The notes: generated from the sequence alone by a model not told the origin. A DNA stretch of 64,000 bases from Cytobacillus sp. FSL H8-0458 (GCF_038002165.1 NZ_JBBOBR010000001.1:1798001-1862000), one strand, 5' to 3'; counted from the first letter of the stretch, positions 17,973-26,449 are shown. Made by a program: numbers and translations.

Positions 17973-19052
17973 TTACTGAATTGGCATCCAGTCTACTTTC
18001 CATATTCCTTCGCTGTTTTTGCTAAGGCCGAAGCCAAACCCATCTTCTTCAGATATGGAAATATAAGCTGAAGAGTCATCGATAATGACTTCTTCCAGAC
18101 TGGCGTTCTTCACTCGATGCAATAATGTCTGTTCTTCTGGTATAGATGCTGACCCGCTTATCGCATTGAGGTAATCATTCAAATCAGGAAACGGTTTTTC
18201 GATATCCGGATCATGGTTAAACAAAGCATATTGAGTATAAAAATCTTCAACTTCCTCTGCAAACAGGTATAGCTGGAATACTTCTGCCGGTCTTAAGCCC
18301 CTTAGGATCTCATCTGTCCCTCTTAAAGAAAATTCTTTATACACATGGTTTAATGGCTCTGGAAGGACCAGCTTCTTATCATTGTTAAGGGCCAGCTGGA
18401 ATGGAAGAGTTTGCTTTTGCGGTTCTTTAGGCATAACCACTTCAACAGCTTCAGCCTGATGGACAGTGCCTTCTGCAGCACGATACCCGCCTATAATTAA
18501 TGAAACATCTTCCTCTTTAATTGGCATTTTTACGCCAAATACCTTTTTCAGTTTCTCCTGATCGGCCTCATTAAAAGCTATTTTTACGTTTTTGCCATCC
18601 ATAAGCGGCAGTAACTTTAAGGAATCATGATCAGGCTGAAAGTATACACTGTCTTCCTGAAAATACAGAGTGCCTGAGACTTCTGCTTTGCCTGTAAAAA
18701 CTGCGGATAAGCTGCCATGTGAATCCTTCTCAAAACCATTCAATTTCCAGTTGTTCAGCATAGCACCGTCTGCAAGACCAGGATAAAAATCTCTATCTGC
18801 CACGGCAATCTCCTGTCCATTTTGCTTTGTAAAGACATATGTCTGATTTCCGGCAATCCCGGCAATTAATAGGACAAACCCGGCAGCTGCTGCAGCAGAA
18901 AGAAGTTTTGGAACATAGTCTTTTTTTCGGCCTTTAAGAGCAGAAGTGCCAATCCGGTTTATGACTCTTTGTTTTTCCTCATCAGTGAAAACAGAATCTT
19001 TCGTCCATGCGGCATTCACTGCTTTCTTTACTTCATGATTAAGATCAGCCAT
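17973..19052 (-). CDS. Putative anti-sigma factor paired with the ECF sigma gene
   Basis: 359 aa. The N-terminal cytoplasmic part (about 1-45) is short and charged, one membrane span lies near 46-68, and a large extracytoplasmic region follows (about 70-359). This is the classical layout of membrane anti-sigma factors of the RsiX/DUF4179-like kind. It starts at ATG 19052 with AGAGGTG just before it and overlaps the sigma gene by 8 nt, so translation is coupled. Its role as antagonist of the upstream sigma factor is inferred from order and topology. The signal it senses is unknown. Confidence 0.75.
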   Translation of the reverse strand: MADLNHEVKKAVNAAWTKDSVFTDEEKQRVINRIGTSALKGRKKDYVPKLLSAAAAAGFVLLIAGIAGNQTYVFTKQNGQEIAVADRDFYPGLADGAMLNNWKLNGFEKDSHGSLSAVFTGKAEVSGTLYFQEDSVYFQPDHDSLKLLPLMDGKNVKIAFNEADQEKLKKVFGVKMPIKEEDVSLIIGGYRAAEGTVHQAEAVEVVMPKEPQKQTLPFQLALNNDKKLVLPEPLNHVYKEFSLRGTDEILRGLRPAEVFQLYLFAEEVEDFYTQYALFNHDPDIEKPFPDLNDYLNAISGSASIPEEQTLLHRVKNASLEEVIIDDSSAYISISEEDGFGFGLSKNSEGIWKVDWMPIQ

Positions 19053-19611
19053 GCTGTTCACCTCTTTCTGAAGCGGATAAAATTTTCCTGACTTTTTCCT
19101 GTCCTCTGTACAGCCGTGTTTTTACGGTTGAGATGGGTATAGTAAGAGCCTCACTTATTTCAGCCAGACTAAAATCCTGATAATAATGGAGCAGAAAAAC
19201 TTCGCGGTATTTTACTGTCAGTGATTCTATCGTTTTTAACAATTCATGATGTTCATCCTGTTCCAGAAATGCTGCTTCAGGATCTTTTCCTCTATCCTTT
19301 TTTAGAAGAAAAATCTTTTCATTCATGATCAAATTGCGATAATGCCAGCTTTTAAGGTAGTCCTTGCTTTTATTAATAGCGATTGTGAAAATCCAAGTTT
19401 TAAAGGAAGATCTTTGCTGAAAATGTTCAAGCTTTTCATACACCGTAATAAAGGTGTCCTGTGTTAAATCGCTGGCAGCATTCCAGTCTTTCACATAGCT
19501 GTATATTAATCTTTTCAGAACGGTTCCATACTCATCCATGATCATTTCCAGAACGAGGGCACGGTCCACTTGATCATCAATTGACCGTCTTACATACTCA
19601 TCAATGCTCAC
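19045..19611 (-). CDS. ECF-type RNA polymerase sigma factor
   Basis: 188 aa with both sigma-70 regions. Region 2 (about 25-95) contains YVKDWNAASDLTQDTFITVYEKL and FKTWIFTIAINKSKDYL. Region 4 (about 125-180) contains TVKYREVFLLHYYQDFSLAEI and the recognition helix IPISTVKTRLYRGQEKV. GTG 19611 follows a perfect AAGGAGG by 7 nt. A likely autoregulated ECF promoter lies upstream (19678-19704). The exact subgroup (SigV/W/X/Y-like) cannot be fixed from sequence alone. Confidence 0.92.
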   Translation of the reverse strand: MSIDEYVRRSIDDQVDRALVLEMIMDEYGTVLKRLIYSYVKDWNAASDLTQDTFITVYEKLEHFQQRSSFKTWIFTIAINKSKDYLKSWHYRNLIMNEKIFLLKKDRGKDPEAAFLEQDEHHELLKTIESLTVKYREVFLLHYYQDFSLAEISEALTIPISTVKTRLYRGQEKVRKILSASERGEQHG

Positions 19612-19677
19612 ATATCTGCCTCCTTGCTTAAATGCCAGGCTGCCAATTTTGGCTGCCCTTTATTTGACTGACAGTTA

Positions 19678-19704
19678 GACGACAGATACTGGAAAATCGC
19701 TTCA
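19678..19704 (-). promoter_or_regulatory. Candidate ECF-sigma promoter of the sigma/anti-sigma operon
   Basis: On the minus strand TGAAGC, 17 bases and CGTC match the general ECF form (AAC-like -35, CGT -10). The start would fall about 58 nt before the GTG codon. It suggests positive autoregulation, common among ECF factors. Confidence 0.5.
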
Positions 19705-19734
19705 TTTTTTTGGCATTTATTAAGATTATACATA

Positions 19735-19762
19735 AAAAGCGCAAACCATTTGGTCTGCGCCT
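19735..19762 (-). terminator. Terminator after the 34-aa membrane peptide
   Basis: GCGCAGACC and GGTTTGCGC (minus strand) form the stem followed by TTTTT. Confidence 0.85.
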
Positions 19763-19765
19763 GGA

Positions 19766-19870
19766 TTATTTATTCACTTTTTTCCTAATTAAATAGTACC
19801 ACATCAATGCATAGGTTAAGAACAGAAGGAGCAAAAATAAGAACACAGACAAATCGTTCTGAATGATCAT
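19766..19870 (-). CDS. 34-aa single-span membrane peptide
   Basis: The minus-strand frame from ATG 19870 gives MIIQNDLSVFLFLLLLFLTY and on to the basic end IRKKVNK. It is one hydrophobic helix (about 8-28) with a positive tail, so the C-terminus should face the cytoplasm. GAGGTG lies 9 nt before the start. It follows the CBO0543-type gene by 28 nt and a clear terminator closes the unit, so the two are probably co-transcribed. Function unknown. Confidence 0.55.
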   Translation of the reverse strand: MIIQNDLSVFLFLLLLFLTYALMWYYLIRKKVNK

Positions 19871-19898
19871 TCCATTACACCTCACTTCATGTTTGCAT

Positions 19899-20414
19899 TT
19901 ATTTTAGGCTGTCCAATGGAACGGGAAATAATAAGTAGAAAATGACCGCAGCAGGCAGAGAAATGAGCATGGCTATTACAGGTTTTCTGTAGTGGACTTT
20001 TAATACTGCAAACAAAGCGATATTCAGCCAAATATTATGCCAGCCATTCCAGCCGTTATCGTACACATACATCCCTTTATGGGCAAACAGAGATTGAATA
20101 ATCGTAAAAAAGCCAATCCATACAGCAGAGTAAATGTATCCATGTTTTTTATTCTCAGGATAACGCTGCAGATATATGATCAGAGCCATAGGAGTAATAA
20201 AATAAGTGAAAGCTAAGTTAATTATGGAATGATTAAGCCATTCTGCCGTAATGCCTCTAAAAGCCCACAGAGTATGATTAAAATAGAGCATGTTGTAGGT
20301 AAGATTAATCGCTATAAAAAATAAAACAGTCGGATATTGTTTTCTCCACTGCGACCAGTCAATAAAGCGGTAAGCAAACAAAATCCATACAACAATAACA
20401 AGTATCAGATACAT
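19899..20414 (-). CDS. CBO0543-type integral membrane protein
   Basis: 171 aa, about five membrane spans, with the aromatic-rich features of this Bacillaceae/Clostridia family (FIDWSQWRKQYP, NLTYNMLYFN, GWNGWHNIWLN). Function is unknown; many copies occur in spore-formers. It starts at ATG 20414 and has a small hydrophobic peptide gene directly downstream. Confidence 0.72.
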   Translation of the reverse strand: MYLILVIVVWILFAYRFIDWSQWRKQYPTVLFFIAINLTYNMLYFNHTLWAFRGITAEWLNHSIINLAFTYFITPMALIIYLQRYPENKKHGYIYSAVWIGFFTIIQSLFAHKGMYVYDNGWNGWHNIWLNIALFAVLKVHYRKPVIAMLISLPAAVIFYLLFPVPLDSLK

Positions 20415-20556
20415 AGGACATCACCTTTAATATTTAATACATACAGGTATTGCCATTTTTTAAAAAAATATTCACCTGAAAAGCACCGTCTTTGAAGGAT
20501 AGCCGGGTTACCTATATAATGGCTTTATTGTGTTAATAGAAGAAAGGGAGAGGATC

Positions 20557-21306
20557 ATGACAGAATCAAAAATTCCACCGCAGATCAAGTTAATTGCTCT
20601 CGATATGGATGGAACTTTATTAAATTCCAAAGGGGAAATTCCTGAAGAGAACCGTGCAGCCATAAAAGAGGCAAAGGAGAAAGGAATTGAAGTCATCTTG
20701 AGCACCGGAAGATCAAGGCTTACAGCAGGCGATCATGCCGATTCCCTGGAATTAAACTCCTACTTAATCACGGTTAATGGCAGTGAAATATTTGGACCGG
20801 ACGGAGAATCAATCTCAAGAGCTCCCGTTGATTCCAAAGTTATGGAATGGATGTGGAACTTATCACAGTCACATAAGACCAATTTCTGGGCCACCAGCTG
20901 CGAACAGGTCTGGAACAACGAAATGCCGGAAAATATCCATGAACATGAATGGCTCAAATTTGGATTTGATATTTCAGATGATAACATCAGGGAACTGATT
21001 CATAAGGAACTGCAGACAAAAGGCGATCTGGAAATTACTAACTCAAGCTTAACCAATATTGAAGTCAATGCTCTGGGCATCAACAAAGCCAAAGGGATCC
21101 AGAAGGTAACAGAGCTTCTGGGCATTTCCATGGAAAATGTAATGGCCATGGGTGACAGCTTGAACGATATTGCCATGATTGAGGAATCAGGCTGGGGAGT
21201 AGCGATGGGAAATGCCCAGGAAATCGTGAAAGAAACAGCCGATGCAGTGACGGGAACCAATAATGAAGCCGGTGTTGCACAGGCAATCAGAAAATGGGCA
21301 TTTTAG
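20557..21306 (+). CDS. Cof-type HAD-IIB phosphatase
   Basis: 249-aa sugar- or nucleotide-phosphate phosphatase of the HAD superfamily. Motif I is DMDGTLLN (about 16-23, nucleophile and acid Asp), motif II STGR, motif III the Lys in NKAKGIQ, and motif IV GDSLNDIAMIE. The C2-type cap lies between motifs II and III. At 249 aa it is slightly shorter than the common 265-290. ATG 20557 follows AAAGGGAGAGG. Substrate not predictable. Confidence 0.88.
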   Translation: MTESKIPPQIKLIALDMDGTLLNSKGEIPEENRAAIKEAKEKGIEVILSTGRSRLTAGDHADSLELNSYLITVNGSEIFGPDGESISRAPVDSKVMEWMWNLSQSHKTNFWATSCEQVWNNEMPENIHEHEWLKFGFDISDDNIRELIHKELQTKGDLEITNSSLTNIEVNALGINKAKGIQKVTELLGISMENVMAMGDSLNDIAMIEESGWGVAMGNAQEIVKETADAVTGTNNEAGVAQAIRKWAF

Positions 21307-21308
21307 TG

Positions 21309-21341
21309 AACAAAAACCGGCTATTAAGCCGGTTTTTTGAT
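21309..21341. terminator. Terminator after the Cof phosphatase gene
   Basis: AAAACCGGCT and AGCCGGTTTTTT pair around a four-base loop. It also faces the convergent osmC-type gene. Confidence 0.9.
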
Positions 21342-21344
21342 TCA

Positions 21345-21794
21345 CTACTTTGATCTAAGTACGGTTTCCTGCAACTCGACTTTCACATTCCCTTTAATTG
21401 CCCTTGAGATCATGCAGGATGCTTCTGCTTTTTGGGCCAGCTTTCGCGCAAGTGCATGGTCCTTTTCATCGGCATCTGCCTTCAGCACGATAACCGGGCG
21501 ATGAATGATTTTCCTGTAGGTAATCACACCTTTGGTCACATCCACAACACCGACTGATTCCATCGTTAGGTCATCTTTCTCAAGCCGGCTGCGTTCCATC
21601 ATGGCTGCCAGGGTAATAATATAACAAGTGGCCGCCGCCCCCAGCAGCATTTCATCCGGATTGGTTCCAATTCCAGGACCATCCATTTCGGGCGGTATTG
21701 ATACCTTTGTTTTCAGCCCACCTGTTTCAATTTCTCCCACATCATTGCGAAGGCCAGGCCAGTGAGCTTTTAAATGAAAATGGTGTTCAGCCAT
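21345..21794 (-). CDS. OsmC-family peroxiredoxin-like protein
   Basis: 149 aa, OsmC/Ohr fold. One reactive Cys lies in LLGAAATCYIITLAAMMERS and the second in AEASCMISRA, the pair used for hydroperoxide reduction in this family (SACOL1771-like subgroup). ATG 21794 has GGAGGG 7 nt upstream; the TTG at 21809 overlaps that site. Monocistronic. Confidence 0.85.
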   Translation of the reverse strand: MAEHHFHLKAHWPGLRNDVGEIETGGLKTKVSIPPEMDGPGIGTNPDEMLLGAAATCYIITLAAMMERSRLEKDDLTMESVGVVDVTKGVITYRKIIHRPVIVLKADADEKDHALARKLAQKAEASCMISRAIKGNVKVELQETVLRSK

Positions 21795-21860
21795 ATTTAA
21801 ACCCTCCAAGTTATGTATTTCTCCTTACACATTAAAGAGGAACAGGCAGAATTGCAAGAC

Positions 21861-21889
21861 TTTACAGATTTCACGTTTCAGGCTAAGAT
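21861..21889 (+). promoter_or_regulatory. Candidate SigA promoter of the thi salvage operon
   Basis: TTTACA, 17 bases and TAAGAT stand just before the TPP aptamer, which would start about 20 nt downstream of the expected +1. Confidence 0.5.
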
Positions 21890-21914
21890 GAAAATAGTCA
21901 ACTTAATAGTTTTA

Positions 21915-22012
21915 CTGCTAGGGGTGCCCGATGCTCGCGGGCTGAGAAAGAAACCGGACTGTTTTTTACCCTTGGGACCTGATCTGGATCATACCAGCGT
22001 AGGAAAGTAGTA
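21915..22012 (+). promoter_or_regulatory. TPP riboswitch (THI element) for SDR-thiM-thiD-thiE
   Basis: The conserved THI-box strings are present: AGGGGTGCC and GGGCTGAGA in the 5' half, ACCCTTGGGACCTGATCTGG in the middle, and CCAGCGTAGGAAAG at the end. Binding of thiamine pyrophosphate should stop expression through the following hairpin. Confidence 0.95.
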
Positions 22013-22051
22013 ATTTCGGAGAACAAGCATGATTCTCTATAGATTATTCAG

Positions 22052-22078
22052 CCAGGTCCAATTTCGGATCTGGTTTTT
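22052..22078 (+). terminator. Riboswitch-controlled terminator
   Basis: CCAGGTCC and GGATCTGG pair (one G-U) and are followed by five T, placed 40 nt after the aptamer. Confidence 0.8.
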
Positions 22079-22127
22079 ATTTTGTTCTCAAAACAAATGA
22101 ATTGGCTATCAATAAGGAGGATTTTCT

Positions 22128-22889
22128 ATGAATCTTAACGATCAGATTGTCATTATTACAGGCAGCAGCAGAGGGTTGGGCAAAGAAACAGCAAAAGCAT
22201 TCTCGAGAGAAGGGGCGAGAATTGTCATTAACTATTTCCATAGCGAGGAAAAAGCCCATGCTTTGCAGAAGGAAATTGGCGAAACAGCCATTGCCATTCG
22301 TGCTGATGTTCGGGACAGAGTTCAAGTGAAATCCATGTTTAAAAAGACGAAGGAACACTTTGGAGCACCCATTACAACCATAGTCAATAATGCACTGGTG
22401 AATTTTCAATTTGACCCTGTTTCAAAAAAAGATGCAGAAACAATTAAATGGGATGATTACAAAAATCAGCTGGAAGGTGCAATTCTGGGAGCATTGAACA
22501 CAGTTCAGGCAGGTATTGAAGATATGAAAAAACAGGAGTTTGGCAGGATAATCTCGGTCGGCACCAACCTATTCCAGCATCCAGTTGTACCCTATCATGA
22601 CTATACGACCAGCAAAGCTGCTTTATTAGGCTTCACCAGAAATATGGCGAATGAGCTGGGCCAATATGGAATTACTGCAAATATGGTATCGGGCGGTTTG
22701 TTAAAAACGACAGACGCCAGTGCTTCGACCTCTAAGGAAGTCTTTGAAATTATCGAAAACTCGACTCCATTAAGAAAAGTCACAGAACCTGCAGAAGTGG
22801 CAGATGCGATAGTCTTCTTCGCTTCTCCCTGGGCAAGGGCAGTTACAGGACAGAATTTGGTTGTGGATGGCGGACTAGTGATGAATTAA
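22128..22889 (+). CDS. SDR-family oxidoreductase in the thiamine salvage operon
   Basis: 253 aa, Rossmann fold with TGSSRGLG (11-18) for NAD(P)(H), the NNAL-type motif after strand 4, and YTTSK (Y159, K163) as catalytic pair. At the usual Ser position, 13 residues before the Tyr, I read Thr, which could keep the hydroxyl. The C-terminal GQNLVVDGG is FabG-like, so automatic labels would say 3-oxoacyl-ACP reductase. Its place directly under a TPP riboswitch and 13 nt before thiM suggests a role in thiamine precursor metabolism instead; substrate unknown. Confidence 0.85.
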   Translation: MNLNDQIVIITGSSRGLGKETAKAFSREGARIVINYFHSEEKAHALQKEIGETAIAIRADVRDRVQVKSMFKKTKEHFGAPITTIVNNALVNFQFDPVSKKDAETIKWDDYKNQLEGAILGALNTVQAGIEDMKKQEFGRIISVGTNLFQHPVVPYHDYTTSKAALLGFTRNMANELGQYGITANMVSGGLLKTTDASASTSKEVFEIIENSTPLRKVTEPAEVADAIVFFASPWARAVTGQNLVVDGGLVMN

Positions 22890-22902
22890 AGGAGGATTTT
22901 AG

Positions 22903-23718
22903 ATGAACATTCAGGAGATTAGCAGTCTATTAGATAAAGTAAGAGAGTCAAACCCTCTTGTACATAATATTACAAATGTGGTGGTAACCAATTTTACTGC
23001 CAATGGCCTGCTGGCAATTGGGGCATCACCTGTAATGGCATACGCGCATGAAGAGGCGGCTGATATGGCTAAAATCGCCGGGGCGCTGGTTCTCAATATG
23101 GGAACACTGACTGAAAAAGAAGTGAAAAGCATGCTTATCGCAGGAAAATCAGCCAATCAGCATGGGGTGCCGGTAGTTTTTGACCCGGTTGGTGCCGGCG
23201 CGACAGCTTATCGCACAGAAACAGCCAATAGAATAATGAAAGAATTAGATATTAACATCATAAGAGGCAATGCTGCAGAAATTGCCAATGCAGCAGGACA
23301 GCAGTGGAATATTAAGGGCGTTGATGCCGGAGAAGCAGAGGGAAACACTTCTGAGCTCGCAAAGTCGGCAGCAAATAAACTTGGTGCAGTCACCGTCATT
23401 ACAGGGAAACAAGACATCGTTTCAGATGGACATTCAACTCTTATGATCAACAATGGCCATCCACTGTTAACGAAAGTAACAGGTGCCGGATGTCTTTTGA
23501 CTTCTGTCATTGGAGCTTTCGCAGCTGTTGAAAAGGATCCAGTAAAAGCGGCAGCTGCTTCCTTGATCGTGTATGGCTCTGCAGCCGAAATGGCTGCAGA
23601 AAAAACGGATGGCAGAGGTCCGGGCACTTTCCAAATTGAGTTCTTAAATAGCTTATATACTATTTCAGGTGCAGATGTTGAATTGCGCGGCTCTTTTAGT
23701 CAGATAGGAGGGGAATAA
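22903..23718 (+). CDS. thiM: Hydroxyethylthiazole kinase ThiM
   Basis: Phosphorylates 4-methyl-5-(2-hydroxyethyl)thiazole, salvaging the thiazole half of thiamine. 271 aa, ribokinase-like fold. The N-terminal substrate block is [20 protein letters not shown], followed by [12 protein letters not shown], and the ATP/anion-hole motif is [11 protein letters not shown] with the catalytic Cys/Gly region. GGAGGATTTTAG precedes ATG 22903. It forms an operon with the SDR gene before it and thiD 2 nt after it. Confidence 0.96.
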   Translation: MNIQEISSLLDKVRESNPLVHNITNVVVTNFTANGLLAIGASPVMAYAHEEAADMAKIAGALVLNMGTLTEKEVKSMLIAGKSANQHGVPVVFDPVGAGATAYRTETANRIMKELDINIIRGNAAEIANAAGQQWNIKGVDAGEAEGNTSELAKSAANKLGAVTVITGKQDIVSDGHSTLMINNGHPLLTKVTGAGCLLTSVIGAFAAVEKDPVKAAAASLIVYGSAAEMAAEKTDGRGPGTFQIEFLNSLYTISGADVELRGSFSQIGGE

Positions 23719-23720
23719 AT

Positions 23721-24548
23721 ATGAAGGTGAACAAAGCATTAACCATAGCAGGATCAGACAGCGGCGGCGGTGCGGGTATTCAGGCAGATTTAAAAACCTT
23801 TCAGGAACTTGGTGTATTCGGCATGTCAGCGTTAACTGCCGTAACGGCCCAAAACACCAGGGGAGTGCAGGGAGTTTATCCCATGACCGCCGATGCTGTT
23901 ACAGCGCAAATCCAATCCATTGGAGAAGACTTGAGGCCAGATGCAGTCAAGACTGGAATGCTCTTTAGTGCAGAGATTATCGAAACTGTTTCAAAGGAGA
24001 TTACGAAATACGGCTGGAAAAATATTGTCATTGATCCGGTGATGATAGCTAAAGGAGGAGCGAGTCTTCTTCAGACTGAAGCCATTTTAGCGATGAAAAA
24101 GCATCTGATTCCGCTGTCAATGGTCATTACACCAAATATTCCCGAGGCTGAGATTTTAACGGATACAACGATTCGTTCAATAGATGATAAACGGAAAGCA
24201 GCAAAAGAACTGCATAGGCTTGGAGCGAGAAATGTCATCATTAAGGGCGGCCATGAGGAGGGAAAAATGGCTGCCGATCTATTATTTGACGGTGAAAGTT
24301 TTACCGAATTCAAGAGTAAAAAAATAGAAACAGTGAACACGCACGGTACTGGCTGCACCTTTTCGGCCGCCATTACCGCCGGACTCGCTGACGGCTTTTC
24401 TGTGCCACATGCTGTTGATCGGGCAAAGCAATTTATCCAGGCAGCAATTGAACATGACTTAAGAATTGGCAGTGGTCATGGACCAACCAATCATTGGGCC
24501 TATAATGCTAAGAAAAAGGAGAACCTCGTTCATGGGAGTCAATACTAA
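23721..24548 (+). CDS. thiD: Bifunctional HMP kinase / HMP-phosphate kinase ThiD
   Basis: Phosphorylates hydroxymethylpyrimidine twice to HMP-PP. 275 aa. IAGSDSGGGAGIQADLKTFQ at the N-terminus, DPVMIAKGGASLL in the centre and HGTGCTFSAAI near the end are the ribokinase-type substrate and anion-hole motifs of ThiD. GGAGGGG precedes ATG 23721. The thiE start lies inside its last codons (17-nt overlap), so the two are translationally coupled. Confidence 0.96.
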   Translation: MKVNKALTIAGSDSGGGAGIQADLKTFQELGVFGMSALTAVTAQNTRGVQGVYPMTADAVTAQIQSIGEDLRPDAVKTGMLFSAEIIETVSKEITKYGWKNIVIDPVMIAKGGASLLQTEAILAMKKHLIPLSMVITPNIPEAEILTDTTIRSIDDKRKAAKELHRLGARNVIIKGGHEEGKMAADLLFDGESFTEFKSKKIETVNTHGTGCTFSAAITAGLADGFSVPHAVDRAKQFIQAAIEHDLRIGSGHGPTNHWAYNAKKKENLVHGSQY

Positions 24549-25191
24549 GCAAATGAGAGATTGGCTAAAAGTATATTTCATAATGGGGAGCGTTAATTGT
24601 CATCAAAATCCTGAAGATATTCTCCGATCAGCAATTAAAGGGGGCATATCCCTGTTTCAATTCCGTGAAAAAGGAGCAGGATGCCTGCACGGCCATGAAA
24701 AGGAGACTCTCGCAAAAGAGCTTCAAGCAATCTGTAAAGAGAGCAATGTTCCTTTTATTGTAAATGATGACATTGAATTGGCCCTCAGTCTCAACGCAGA
24801 TGGCGTCCATATAGGCCAGGAGGATGAACCGGCAGATGTGGTCCGCAGGAAAATTGGCGGCAAAATCCTTGGCGTCTCCGTGCATAATATGACTGAAGCA
24901 AAAGAAGCGATCCGGCAGGGGGCAGATTACCTCGGCATTGGCCCTATTTATCCCACAAGCACAAAGAAAGATGCCAAAGCTGTTCAGGGTCTTACTTTTT
25001 TAAAAGAATTGAGAGCTGCTGATATCCAGATTCCTGTGGTAGGGATTGGGGGAATTAATGCTAAAAATACACCTCCCATAATGGATGCAGGAGCAGAAGG
25101 TGTTTCAGTCATTACGGCAATCAGCCAGGCGGATTCCCCGGAACAATCAGCCAGGGAGCTAAAAGAAGCAGTAATGAGAAATGTCCATTAG
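24532..25191 (+). CDS. thiE: Thiamine-phosphate synthase ThiE
   Basis: Joins HMP-PP and thiazole phosphate to thiamine monophosphate. 219 aa, TIM barrel. FQFREKGAG near 40-48 holds the diphosphate-binding Arg/Lys, VNDDIELALSLNADGVHIGQ the Mg and substrate residues, GIGPIYPTSTKKDA the substrate-closing loop, and GIGGIN the phosphate site. AAAGGAG lies 9 nt before ATG 24532, which decides this start over an upstream frame opening at 24466. Last gene of the riboswitch operon. Confidence 0.96.
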   Translation: MGVNTKQMRDWLKVYFIMGSVNCHQNPEDILRSAIKGGISLFQFREKGAGCLHGHEKETLAKELQAICKESNVPFIVNDDIELALSLNADGVHIGQEDEPADVVRRKIGGKILGVSVHNMTEAKEAIRQGADYLGIGPIYPTSTKKDAKAVQGLTFLKELRAADIQIPVVGIGGINAKNTPPIMDAGAEGVSVITAISQADSPEQSARELKEAVMRNVH

Positions 25192-25295
25192 TTCAATTGC
25201 CGTTCAAGTTTCAATCCTTAAACTGTGCAGATTAGGAATGTCCATGGTAATGTAGTAATCAGGCATATTTTTTAACATAAGGAGATATAACAGCA

Positions 25296-26051
25296 ATGAA
25301 ACTCGTATCATGGAATGTGAATGGCATTAGGGCCTGTGTGAAAAAAGGCTTCACAGATTACTTCAAAGAGGTGGATGCAGACATCTTTTGCATCCAGGAG
25401 TCCAAATTGCAGGAGGGACAGATTGATCTCATCCTGGATGGCTATCACCAATATTGGAATTATGCTCTGAAAAAAGGGTATTCTGGGACAGCTGTTTTTA
25501 CGAAAAAAGAGCCGATTTCTGTCCGCTACGGGTTGGGCGATGATGAAACAGAACCTGAAGGCAGAATTCTCACGCTTGAGTATGAAGGCTTTTATCTCGT
25601 GAATGTCTATACGCCGAATTCGAAGCGGGATCTGGCCCGCCTACCATACCGTCTGGAATGGGAAGAGCGGATTCGGGAGTATTTACTTGAGCTGGATGGG
25701 TTTAAGCCTGTTATTATGTGCGGTGACTTAAATGTAGCCCATAATGAAATAGATTTAAAGAATGCAAAATCCAATCGCGGAAATTCCGGGTTTACAGATG
25801 AAGAACGGGACAGAATGACCAGATTGCTTGGTTCCGGGTTTGTTGATGCCTTCCGCCATAAATACCCTGAAGCCGAAGGAGCCTATACATGGTGGTCGTA
25901 TATGGCAAAAGTAAGGGAGCGGAATATCGGCTGGCGGATCGATTATTTTATTGTGTCAGAAAAGCTTAAGGAAAAAATAATAGATTCACAAATTCATTGC
26001 GACATTATGGGCAGCGACCATTGCCCGGTAGCCCTTGAACTGGATATATAG
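25296..26051 (+). CDS. exoA: Exodeoxyribonuclease III, ExoA
   Basis: AP endonuclease and 3'-5' exonuclease for base excision repair. 251 aa, matching B. subtilis ExoA. Endonuclease/exonuclease/phosphatase fold: SWNVNGIRA (Asn), FCIQESKL (metal Glu), VYTPNS (Tyr), CGDLNVAH (Asp, Asn), and the terminal GSDHCPV with the catalytic Asp-His. AAGGAGAT lies before ATG 25296. Own terminator downstream. Confidence 0.96.
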   Translation: MKLVSWNVNGIRACVKKGFTDYFKEVDADIFCIQESKLQEGQIDLILDGYHQYWNYALKKGYSGTAVFTKKEPISVRYGLGDDETEPEGRILTLEYEGFYLVNVYTPNSKRDLARLPYRLEWEERIREYLLELDGFKPVIMCGDLNVAHNEIDLKNAKSNRGNSGFTDEERDRMTRLLGSGFVDAFRHKYPEAEGAYTWWSYMAKVRERNIGWRIDYFIVSEKLKEKIIDSQIHCDIMGSDHCPVALELDI

Positions 26052-26053
26052 GA

Positions 26054-26084
26054 TGAAGCCCCTGCTGGTGTGCAGGGGTTTTGT
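26054..26084 (+). terminator. Terminator after exoA
   Basis: GCCCCTGC and GCAGGGGT stem followed by TTTG. Confidence 0.8.
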
Positions 26085-26135
26085 TTTCGGAAAACAGGCA
26101 ATAATTGAATTAAGATTAGCTAAAGGAATGGTTTT

Positions 26136-26393
26136 ATGAACAAAATAGAAATGCTGAAGCTTTTTGTTCTTATTGAAAGAGTGTATCCGCCTTTCCGGAT
26201 CAAAAATGAAATTGTTCATTATTATTTTGATCACTGTCTGGAATTCGACTACGAAATAGCCTTCAACAGGCTAAAAGAGCATATTAGGAGAAGTCCTTAT
26301 CCTCCGTCAATCAGTCATATCGGCGGCATTGCTAAAATGGCAGACTGCCGAAAATGGGAACAAGAATATGTCCTTGCTGATCATGTGTGTTGA
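26136..26393 (+). CDS. Small protein resembling helicase loader/inhibitor G39P family
   Basis: 85 aa, soluble, helical. The pattern VLIERVYPPFRIKNE, then YEIAFNRLKEHI and YPPSISHIGGIA, recalls the N-terminal domain of phage replicative helicase loaders/inhibitors (SPP1 G39P type). The chromosomal copy has no other phage gene near it and is about two-thirds of the length of G39P. It ends right before the guanidine riboswitch promoter. The resemblance is from memory of the motif, not a search. Confidence 0.5.
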   Translation: MNKIEMLKLFVLIERVYPPFRIKNEIVHYYFDHCLEFDYEIAFNRLKEHIRRSPYPPSISHIGGIAKMADCRKWEQEYVLADHVC

Positions 26394-26422
26394 TATTGAT
26401 GGAAAATGTTTTGTTATTTTGT

Positions 26423-26428
26423 TATAAT
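26423..26428 (+). promoter_or_regulatory. Extended -10 promoter element before the guanidine riboswitch
   Basis: TGTTATAAT gives a TGn-TATAAT extended -10; a weak -35 lies upstream. It would start the riboswitch transcript about 15 nt before the aptamer. Confidence 0.5.
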
Positions 26429-26449
26429 GCCTGTAAATCGTATTAAAAA

